From TM7 phylum sp. oral taxon 348 (GTDB lineage: Bacteria > Patescibacteriota > Saccharimonadia > Saccharimonadales > Saccharimonadaceae): a stretch of DNA of 64,000 bases. Below, piece by piece: positions 8,826-15,733 of this stretch (the stretch's first letter is position 1; every line of letters begins with the position of its first letter). The notes under the pieces are model-generated. The model ran no database searches. It worked only from the letters and a program-made list of their open reading frames with translations, and was not told the origin of the DNA. Location of the stretch: contig SDRW01000001.1 of assembly GCA_007845485.1 (NCBI GenBank), forward strand, positions 306,510 to 370,509. The letters are read 5' to 3'. A program made the position numbers and the translations under genes.

Positions 8826-10666
8826 CACACCACCTCCACCTCTACACCCTGCCGTTCAGCTTGCAAGAGTAGGTTTACTTTTAAATTTATGTCGTCGCCG
8901 AAAGCTCGGTCGAGGATGATGATAGATGATGGTTTGGTGGCGAGGATAGCTGCAAATAATTCCTCCGTCATGGAGTGCGCTAGGCAAATGGCGAGCTTTT
9001 CGGACGAGATGAAGCAAAAGTCATCATACTGCTCAACCTTCGCCAATGGCGAGATGCCACGCTTGAGCAGGAGCTCGGTCAGTAGGTCATCATCAGTTGC
9101 ACCCTCCTCCAGTGGGTCGAGGTTAGCGAGCGCCTGCTGGCGAATCTCCTCCGGTTCGGAAACCAGCTCGTTCCACTGCTTGAAATTACTATCATCCACC
9201 CGATACGCCCGAAAGCCAAGGTCAAGCGGAGCATTACGAGATGCCAATTTATCCGCCTGGTCAGCACGGATTTTGGCACCCACCCGACGGATGCGCTCAC
9301 GAGCAATGTCGGCGATAGTGCGGTAGCCAGATTTATACGCCTCCGACTTCTCGTCAGTCAGCTCAGGCAGCTGCACGCAAATCCAACGACGATTGCCGCC
9401 ATCTTCGGCGTTAAGTTCGGCAACGGCATGAGCGGTCGTGCCAGAGCCGGAGAAGAAGTCGAGAATAATATCGTTGTCATTGGTACACAAACTCGCTAGC
9501 TGCTTAATCAGCTTGACTGGTTTTGGATAGTCAAAATATGCAACACCGTTAAATAAATCCTTCACTTCTTTTGTCGCATCTTGCGAGTGTCCAACATCAG
9601 TATATTTCCAAACCGTCATTGGTGTTACGCCATCTTTGACCTCTGATAAAAATCGTTTATACGCAGGAACATTGTTACCGTCTTTTCCGAACCATACACG
9701 GTTATCAGCTATCAATTCATGTGTTTTTTCTTCCGAAAAACGCCAGGAGTATCCGCTCGGAGGCAATACCCTTCGTCCACTTGGTGTTATAATTTCATAG
9801 ATATTCTTTGGATTCGCAGGGCCCACAGAGAAGTTATCCGCTTTATATGGGCCACGCGGATCATTGTCTGGATTTTTATATCGCGCATCAGCCTCCTCAT
9901 TGCGCTTTAAGGACAACTTGCCTAGCCGATCAATATTGCGGGCAAAACAAACGACATAATCATGGCTTTCCGAAAAGTAATGTTTTAGGTTAACTGGAGC
10001 ATAAGCTCGCTCCCACACAATCTGCGCCACAAAATTCTCCTCCCCAAATATCTCATTCATCATCAGGCGGAGGTTGTGGACTTCGTTGTCATCGATCGAG
10101 ACGAAGATAACACCGTCTTGGCGGAGCAGATTGCGAGCCAAGAAGAGGCGTGGATACATCATATTCAGCCAGTTGCTGTGCTTATGTCCGCCGGTATTGG
10201 TGCGCAGGCCATCGTCACGCACGACGTTGCCCTCATCATCGGTGATACCTGCTTCCGCCTCATAGCTACGGCGTGTCTGCTTGAAGTTGTCATTGTAGAT
10301 GAAATCATTGCCAGTGTTGTAGGGTGGGTCGATATAAATCATCTTGACCTTACCATAATACGCCTTGTGCAAAATCTTCAGTGTCGCCAGATTGTCGCCC
10401 TCGATAAACATATTGCCCGTCGTATCCCAATCGACGGAATTCGCCCGGTCGGGGTGGAGCGTTTGGACGGTTTTCTCTTGGATAGTGGCGAAAACATCGC
10501 TCTTACCCTTCCAACCGAGGCCGTAGCGCTCACCTAAATCAACCGCCTCACCCAGAGTCGCCTGGAGCTTCTGCCAGTCGATCTTGCCTTCGGTGACCAC
10601 CTCGGGGAATATCTCTTTGAGCTTGTCGATTTGTTGTTGATTTATGTTGTCGTTGTAGCCGTCCAC
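8825..10666 (-). CDS. mod: type III DNA methyltransferase Mod
   Basis: The 613-residue protein is the site-recognition and methylation subunit of a type III system. The catalytic motif DPPYNTG lies at 113-119 and the AdoMet-binding motif DFFSGSGTTAHA follows at about 400, the order of a beta-class N6-adenine methylase. The segment between them would carry the target recognition domain. The start is a GTG preceded by a strong AGGAGGT ribosome site and by an extended -10 promoter, making this the first gene of the seven-gene operon. The methylase is intact in sequence. In standard type III loci res follows mod directly; here it is separated by four genes. Confidence 0.94.
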   Translation of the reverse strand: MDGYNDNINQQQIDKLKEIFPEVVTEGKIDWQKLQATLGEAVDLGERYGLGWKGKSDVFATIQEKTVQTLHPDRANSVDWDTTGNMFIEGDNLATLKILHKAYYGKVKMIYIDPPYNTGNDFIYNDNFKQTRRSYEAEAGITDDEGNVVRDDGLRTNTGGHKHSNWLNMMYPRLFLARNLLRQDGVIFVSIDDNEVHNLRLMMNEIFGEENFVAQIVWERAYAPVNLKHYFSESHDYVVCFARNIDRLGKLSLKRNEEADARYKNPDNDPRGPYKADNFSVGPANPKNIYEIITPSGRRVLPPSGYSWRFSEEKTHELIADNRVWFGKDGNNVPAYKRFLSEVKDGVTPMTVWKYTDVGHSQDATKEVKDLFNGVAYFDYPKPVKLIKQLASLCTNDNDIILDFFSGSGTTAHAVAELNAEDGGNRRWICVQLPELTDEKSEAYKSGYRTIADIARERIRRVGAKIRADQADKLASRNAPLDLGFRAYRVDDSNFKQWNELVSEPEEIRQQALANLDPLEEGATDDDLLTELLLKRGISPLAKVEQYDDFCFISSEKLAICLAHSMTEELFAAILATKPSSIIILDRAFGDDINLKVNLLLQAERQGVEVEVV

Positions 10667-10693
10667 ACTAAGAATACCTCCTGTATATAGCTA

Positions 10694-10702
10694 ATTATAC
10701 CA
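10694..10702 (-). promoter_or_regulatory. extended -10 promoter of the mod-res operon
   Basis: TGGTATAAT on the minus strand is a perfect extended -10 element. It is followed by a short leader with an AGGAGGT ribosome site and the GTG of mod at 10666. No second promoter is evident inside the seven-gene run, whose junctions all overlap or nearly touch. Confidence 0.65.
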
Positions 10703-10733
10703 GACAAGGGGTCTATAGATGGTTCGTCGTGGT

Positions 10734-11267
10734 TTATTTTTTATTATTAAGTAAATACAATTTTGTATTAGCGTAAAGCAAAAACTCCTTTTGTCGAATG
10801 ATTTTATCATAATCGTTTATTAAAGGTCTCAACAAACAAATACCTCCGCTGCCTAATCCTCTACTAGACAGGCCTATATCTTTCCTCATTTCTTTAAAAA
10901 CGGCTGTCATTAAAACCATAGTACGTAAACCATTTTCCTCATCTTTATATTCACGATAGGCATGCTGGAGCATATTCGAGAATTTATCAAGCACCTTTGG
11001 AGACGCGTAAAGGACAGCTTTTTTGTGAAAATTCTGAAGCTCTTTAATTAACCTTTCCTGCTGGGATTTGCTAGGCGCTCCATCTTGTTGTTGAAATTCA
11101 TTTACTGTTTTCAAAATAGTATTAACATAATCTTTATATATTTCCCTTTTAATTTCAGCATTTCTAGAACTAAATAGCGTTCTCTTATCTAATGAGTATT
11201 TAATAAGATAGCCAATACATCCACCAGAGATAATACTTATAATTGATATCCAGTTTTCTGTTGTCAT
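10734..11267 (-). CDS. hypothetical single-TM protein, 177 aa
   Basis: The ATG at 11267 has a good AAAAGGAGT ribosome site, so I prefer it to a longer frame that would read through the end of radC. The protein starts with a membrane helix (WISIISIISGGCIGYLI, residues 5-21) and continues as a charged, mostly helical cytosolic domain with Lys/Gln-rich stretches and a GLGSGGICLLRPL loop near residue 135. No enzyme motif is seen. The architecture, one N-terminal TM plus a helical domain, is common in small defence-associated proteins, but the family is not recognised. It is separated from mod by 67 nt that contain the operon promoter. Confidence 0.65.
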   Translation of the reverse strand: MTTENWISIISIISGGCIGYLIKYSLDKRTLFSSRNAEIKREIYKDYVNTILKTVNEFQQQDGAPSKSQQERLIKELQNFHKKAVLYASPKVLDKFSNMLQHAYREYKDEENGLRTMVLMTAVFKEMRKDIGLSSRGLGSGGICLLRPLINDYDKIIRQKEFLLYANTKLYLLNNKK

Positions 11268-11295
11268 ACAACTCCTTTTAAGTTTATATTTGTCA

Positions 11296-11942
11296 TTAGC
11301 AGATCGATACAAAACCAGTTTTCGTAACAATAATATGATCATTAAGCGTAATTCCAAGCAGTTTCCCCGCTTCTGCCAACCTATTCGTAACATCTTTATC
11401 GGCTCGACTCGCCTCCAAGCTCCCGCTCGGATGATTATGCGCCACGATAATCGAGGCAGCGCGGTCAGCGATAGCGTCGACAAAGACCTCGCGCGGGTGC
11501 ACCAGGCTGGCGGTCAGTGTGCCAATGGTCACCACCCGCTTGGCGATCAAACGATTGGCGCCGTCCAGCGTCAGACAGACGAAATATTCCTGCTTTTTGT
11601 CGCGAATGTTAGACAGTAGTTCGACCGCTTTCTCTGGACTGTCAATGATTGGCTGGTCGCTATCCAGCAAGTACCGCCGCGCCAGTTCCAAACTCGCCAA
11701 AATCACCGGAATTTTCGCTTCGCCCAAACCGACCACGCCACGCAGATCATCATACGAGACATCACCGCCTTTTTGACGCAAAATTTTCAGCACCTCGCGC
11801 GCAATTTTACCGACATCCGCCTGTTTATTGCCGCTGCCAATAATCGCCATCAGCAGCTCCAAGTCGCTCAGCCGCGCCGTACCGTAACGCGCTAGTTTCT
11901 CGCGGGGACGATCTCAAGTGGATGACGGTCAGAGATTCTCAT
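11296..11942 (-). pseudogene. radC: RadC/JAB-domain protein with N-terminal frameshift
   Basis: The main frame encodes the RadC family JAB domain with the metal-binding signature IIVAHNHPSGS and the later D of SRADKD, preceded by a helix-hairpin-helix-like region (VVGLGEAK). The expected N-terminus is present but split. The ATG at 11942 gives MRISDRHPLE in one frame, and RPREKLARYGTARLSDLELL continues in another after a stop at 11914-11916; about one missing base near 11913-11917 would rejoin them. The gene is either recently broken, restarts internally, or carries a sequencing error. The catalytic domain itself is intact. RadC-like genes are frequent in mobile and defence islands. Confidence 0.75.
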
Positions 11943-11957
11943 GAGTACATTATACTA

Positions 11958-12077
11958 TCACTCCAACAACTTCCGCAAAGCGCTTCTCAATCCGTCCACC
12001 GACACTGCGTACGGCACGCCAATCTCCGTAAACTACTGGCGAGCGACTGTAATTTTGCTTCGCTCATTACTGCTCAG
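11958..12077 (-). pseudogene. C-terminal remnant of a second type III Res
   Basis: About 40 codons read LSSNERSKITVARQ, a stop, then FTEIGVPYAVSVDGLRSALRK and a final stop. The intact Res of this window ends with the closely matching LSTNERSKITAAQAHFATLG. This is therefore the tail of another type III restriction subunit, now with an internal stop and no upstream part. It lies directly behind the radC start. Together with the HsdR fragment at the other end it shows repeated gain and loss of restriction systems at this locus. Confidence 0.75.
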
Positions 12078-12252
12078 GTTATATCCTGTAATTTATTAAT
12101 TCCTTTCTTAACATTTTGTTATATAATTATTTACTACTTATTCTTATTTCAGACTATACAATACACTAGAATTCAAGGTCTGGCGATCAGAAATTTATAT
12201 TCTACAAATCAAAAAATTCCCTCAACGGGACTATCTATATCTCAATTCTCAG

Positions 12253-12342
12253 TGGCGGAGAGAGAGGGATTCGAACCCTCGGTACGATTTCTCGCACACA
12301 CGCGTTCCAGGCGTGCACCTTCAACCACTCGGTCACCTCTCC
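12253..12342 (-). tRNA. tRNA-Ser (GGA)
   Basis: The minus strand folds as a class II tRNA of 90 nt with encoded CCA end: acceptor GGAGAGG pairing with TCTCTCC, a D arm, anticodon GGA in the loop CTGGAAC, a long variable arm and a T arm with GGTTCGAATCC. The long variable arm and the GGA anticodon identify serine. Confidence 0.95.
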
Positions 12343-12430
12343 ATGGTGCAATTATATCATAATATGATTACTAAATAGCATAACTCAGCTCTACTATAGT
12401 AACATTTTTATTTAATCATAATAGATCAAT

Positions 12431-12464
12431 TTAAAAAAGTTCTTACTTAATTCGCTAGAACCTT
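12431..12464 (-). terminator. hairpin downstream of the phosphatase-glycosyltransferase gene
   Basis: On the minus strand a GTTCT/AGAAC stem with a loop of about 14 nt is followed by six T, 60 to 100 nt after the stop of the gene ending at 12530. It is a weaker relative of the terminator behind tRNA-Asn. Confidence 0.5.
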
Positions 12465-12503
12465 TTCTTACACTATCAAACCATTAAATAACCTTGGCTC
12501 CCC
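12433..12503. repeat. direct repeat copy A: tRNA-Asn 3' flank
   Basis: This segment resembles the flank of tRNA-Asn at 15547-15622 in the same orientation. The core 12454-12480 matches 15570-15596 at 25 of 27 positions, and the segment ends in TGGCTCCC, the last bases of tRNA-Asn including the encoded CCA. The two copies bracket about 3.1 kb with one intact gene and two decayed genes, so they may be remnants of an attachment-site duplication or of a duplicated tRNA locus. Confidence 0.55.
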
Positions 12504-12529
12504 TTGATAGAAGTATTACTAACCATCAA

Positions 12530-14128
12530 CTACTCAGGTATTATATCCGATAGTCGAAAGTCTTCAATTCTAATAGATGAATCTTTCGAAAACATAGATA
12601 ATTTAGCGTCATCTTCGTAAGCAGATAGATATTTTTTATACTCTTTAGAATCTTGCCAGTACACCCCGCTTTTCGCCATATTTTTATATAACGATAGTGA
12701 ATTTGGTAAGAATTTATAATGAAATATCGCCGATGATATATTTACAAAATTTAACTCTTTCGGAAATACGAAATGATAGTTCACGATTAATTCATTTCCA
12801 GTGTAATATAATAGTGGAATCTTTTGTAAGCTAGATTTTAAACCAAAAACCCTCTCTCTAGGGCCGCCATAAATCCTTAAACCGTAAAAAGGATTTATCT
12901 CTGTTTTATAAGTGTTCGAATCTACAAATTCCATATCGCTTATATTTTTATTTTCAAAAATAGGCTTTTTAGAATATACATCTATCATAATAGCTTTAAC
13001 AGATTTATGACCATCCTTATTTATAGAGTCAATGTATTCTTCAATCTTTTCATCAACATGGAATAATTCATCAGAATCAACATTCAAATACCATCTGTTA
13101 ATTCCATAAATATCTAAGACCTGTTGCCTCCAACTACAAGCTCTAAAACAATTATAGGTAGCTTCAATATTATATAAATCTAGTTTAATATCTTTAATAT
13201 TTTTTGTAATTTCATTTATCTTTTTTACTGAATCGTCATCAGAATTATTGTTTACTAATACAAAATTCTTAACGCCTAGATTAGCGTAATGCCTTATCCA
13301 TTTTTCAAAAAATTCTGAAAAATTATTAAATACACAAACTAAAATAATCTCTTTTTTACTTTTATTGATAGGCTTTAAAATATTTTCAACCTTGCTGAGT
13401 TTATCATTCAACCCTAAAATTAAATACTTAAGCGTTTCATTATTAAATTCTATGTTGTTATAGTCTTTAGCAATATTTACATATTTATACCGAGTTTCGC
13501 TATTCTTAATTTTGCGTATTTCTTCGAGCCTTTTGCTGACTTCAAAATTTGATATATCACTCAATAAATTCTTATGTTTGTCTAAAAATTGAAAATCAAC
13601 ATCGTTAAAAACTTCGAATTTACCCTTTTTCGCATGAGAAGATTTTAACTCTAAAATCCGCCTCATAAAGGATATAATCGTTCCATGAGAAACTATTAAT
13701 ATAGTGTTGTTTTTGAAATTATTCTTTTTAATATCAGTTAAAAAATCACATAATCTGCTTTCAATGCTATATTTACTATCACCGTACTGGCCGAATCTAA
13801 TAAAAAAATCCCCAGCAACTTGCCTCTCCCTAACCTCATCTAGTTCCGAAGAGTTTTCTTTTCCGTTAAATTTACCCCAATTTATTTCTCTGATACGATT
13901 ATCTATTTCAACGTTAAGATTTCGATTGTCCGCAACTTCTTTTGCTGTTTGCAGAGTTCTAATTAGCGGTGAAGTGTATATTTTATCTATTTTAGGTAGT
14001 GACTTTGCCGATTCAATAACTTGCCTTCTACCATTTTCAGTTAATATTGAACATTGTATTTCTTGGCTTGATAAAATTTCGCGCGTATTATCCATCGCCT
14101 CACCATGTCTCATAAATATTAGGTTCAT
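12530..14128 (-). CDS. histidine phosphatase-glycosyltransferase fusion
   Basis: A 532-residue two-domain protein. Residues 1-195 form a histidine phosphatase (phosphoglycerate mutase superfamily): RHGE with the phospho-acceptor His at 8, a YTSPLIRTLQTA segment and a second catalytic His in VSHGT. After a Lys-rich linker, residues about 250-532 match the Glyco_tranf_2_4/GT92-like class: VCVFNNFSEFFEKWIRHY, VLVNNNSDDDS, ACSWRQQV and a metal-binding VDSDE. Start at 14128 is fixed by an AAGGAGG ribosome site. The gene is very AT-rich compared with radC and mod. A phosphatase acting on a sugar-phosphate or lipid-linked intermediate plus a transferase would fit surface-glycan assembly; the substrate is unknown. 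Confidence 0.85.
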   Translation of the reverse strand: MNLIFMRHGEAMDNTREILSSQEIQCSILTENGRRQVIESAKSLPKIDKIYTSPLIRTLQTAKEVADNRNLNVEIDNRIREINWGKFNGKENSSELDEVRERQVAGDFFIRFGQYGDSKYSIESRLCDFLTDIKKNNFKNNTILIVSHGTIISFMRRILELKSSHAKKGKFEVFNDVDFQFLDKHKNLLSDISNFEVSKRLEEIRKIKNSETRYKYVNIAKDYNNIEFNNETLKYLILGLNDKLSKVENILKPINKSKKEIILVCVFNNFSEFFEKWIRHYANLGVKNFVLVNNNSDDDSVKKINEITKNIKDIKLDLYNIEATYNCFRACSWRQQVLDIYGINRWYLNVDSDELFHVDEKIEEYIDSINKDGHKSVKAIMIDVYSKKPIFENKNISDMEFVDSNTYKTEINPFYGLRIYGGPRERVFGLKSSLQKIPLLYYTGNELIVNYHFVFPKELNFVNISSAIFHYKFLPNSLSLYKNMAKSGVYWQDSKEYKKYLSAYEDDAKLSMFSKDSSIRIEDFRLSDIIPE

Positions 14129-14261
14129 AAAATTCGCCTCCTTAATTCCTTTGTTATTTTTTCCAATCATAATTATTCTTAATATAGTCACGAGACCTAC
14201 ATTTTTCAGAATTATTGATATACCCCCCTTCTATGATCAATATTATCTAATCAATAGTCAT

Positions 14262-15128
14262 ACTTCTATCTATTATTACACCCCCTTCTTTCACTTAAAA
14301 GCTTCTCAATGGAAAAACAACAAGTCACATACTCCCTTATAAACTCTTCTGGCTTATCGACAATACCTTTAAAATCAATATACTTACTATATAGGGATTT
14401 AAGTTTGTTAAGTTATGGGCCATCCCCAGCTATCACAAAAATAATATTTGAATTATTTTGACTTATATTTTTTGCAATCTCCCCAAAAAATATAAACGCC
14501 TTTTCGTTTTAGCATCCTACCTATATAGCCCACTAGATTAACCTCATAATTCTTTTTAGCAGTAGGCCTGAATCGTTGATAATCGACTCCAGTATTTATA
14601 ATTGGCAATGATATTTTAGTATAGCCCTGCTAACATTTACTAACCTCTTCCGATATAGCAATAGTTTTATTATAGAAAATTAAAAAGCTACCTTGAAAAT
14701 CATCTCACTCTTTTGGTATACCACAAAGATATAGACAATTATTTGTAATTTTATCTGACATACTAATTCCGTCAAGGATATAATAAGAAATAGATATATC
14801 TATCTTTTCATCATTTTTATCCATAAAATCTCTAAGATATTTACCATATACAAGATATTTCCAGTTCCATCTCAGCCGATTAGCACTTTCTGATATTTCA
14901 AAATATATCCAAATTTAGCATCAAAAAAATAACTCTATAAATTTATACCGCTACATGATTTATTCTTAAAATCTAAATAATGAAATGAATAATTCTTACC
15001 TATACTTAATGGATTAATGGTAATGAAAAATACACTATATGTTTCACTTAGATATTTAGTATGTTGAAAAGATATTATTTCAGCTCCACCTACGTAATAT
15101 GATGCCCTGGGTTGATTAATTATGATCT
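14262..15128 (-). pseudogene. decayed GT4 glycosyltransferase
   Basis: Pieces of a GT4 glycosyltransferase follow each other in different frames: INQPRASYYVGGAEIISF at the 5' side, then SLPIINTGVDYQRFRPT, VNLVGYIGRM, KAFIFFGEIAKNIS and NIIFVIAGDGP, then IDFKGIVDKPEEFI. The order matches the family (donor-site NxGVDxxRF, VGRLxxxKG, AGDGP), but stops and frameshifts break it at several points and the usual ATG is missing. It once lay downstream of, and overlapped, the decayed gene at 15120-15530. Very AT-rich, like the neighbouring fusion gene. Confidence 0.8.
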
Positions 15129-15530
15129 TTCTTTTATATATCTAACTAATCCGAAAATTTCATAATCCTCTATTTGCTTCATAGGTACATTTTCGTTTAC
15201 AGATCTTAGTAAGTTTTTAATCTCTCTTGCGGCACCACGATGAGTTATATTTATAGGTAAAAATCCATTTTGCATATCACGACATATAGAAAGTACAGCC
15301 TTACCAATTCTAATAGAGAAGTATCGTTGACTCTCCCCAAACGAATCAACTGTAAATCTACTGTCAATTTTCTTATTTATAGCATTTTTATAGTCGCCAA
15401 ATCTATAGTCTAAGTTGTTATTCAATCGATGTTCATCAAATTATTCCCAGCATAATTGTAGTAGTTGAACCCTTTCCTCGTGATTCAATAAATCTAAATT
15501 TCTAAACTCACCTTTATAAAATATTACTTT
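15120..15530 (-). pseudogene. decayed gene of unknown family
   Basis: A readable frame begins KVIFYKGEFRNLDLLNHEER, meets an internal TAA after QLCWE, and continues as FDEHRLNNNLDYRFGDYKN to the end KERS at 15120. The 3' part alone could give a 101-residue protein with an ATG or TTG restart. No family is recognised; the sequence shows no sugar-nucleotide or phosphate motif I can name. The proximity to the broken GT4 and the loss of its start indicate a decayed operon. Confidence 0.55.
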
Positions 15531-15543
15531 CTAACTCCAAAAT

Positions 15544-15580
15544 AAAAGAAAAAGGCTCTATTTTAATTTGCTAGAACCTT
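15544..15580 (-). terminator. terminator of tRNA-Asn
   Basis: On the minus strand a 9-bp stem (AAGGTTCTA with TAGAGCCTT, one G-T pair) around an 11-nt loop is followed by TTTTCTTTT. It lies about 35 nt downstream of the tRNA-Asn 3' end. Confidence 0.65.
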
Positions 15581-15622
15581 TTCTCACATTATCAAATTGT
15601 AATAAAATCAAACCTGGCTCCC
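15547..15622. repeat. direct repeat copy B: tRNA-Asn 3' end and flank
   Basis: This is the functional partner of the copy at 12433-12503. It includes the last bases of tRNA-Asn and its terminator. See the other copy for the match. Confidence 0.55.
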
Positions 15623-15689
15623 GCGACTGGGCTCGAACCAGTGACCTATTGGTTAACAGCCAACCGCTCTACCGCTGAGCTACGCGGGA
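15615..15689 (-). tRNA. tRNA-Asn (GTT)
   Basis: The minus strand forms a 75-nt cloverleaf with encoded CCA: acceptor TCCCGCG pairing with CGCGGGA, a D arm GCTC...GAGC, anticodon loop CTGTTAA with anticodon GTT, and T arm CTGGTTCGAGCCCAG. The anticodon identifies asparagine. Confidence 0.95.
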
Positions 15690-15733
15690 ATACTAAATTA
15701 AGTATACACACCAACCGTAGCGACGTCAAGCAT

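Noticed and set aside
11922..12362. A 146-residue plus-strand frame across tRNA-Ser.
   Set aside because: It runs antisense over tRNA-Ser and the Res remnant and has no coding character.
14129..14342. A plus-strand frame over the start of the fusion gene.
   Set aside because: It is antisense to the real gene and rich in Leu, Ile and Ser as expected for a shadow of AT-rich coding DNA.
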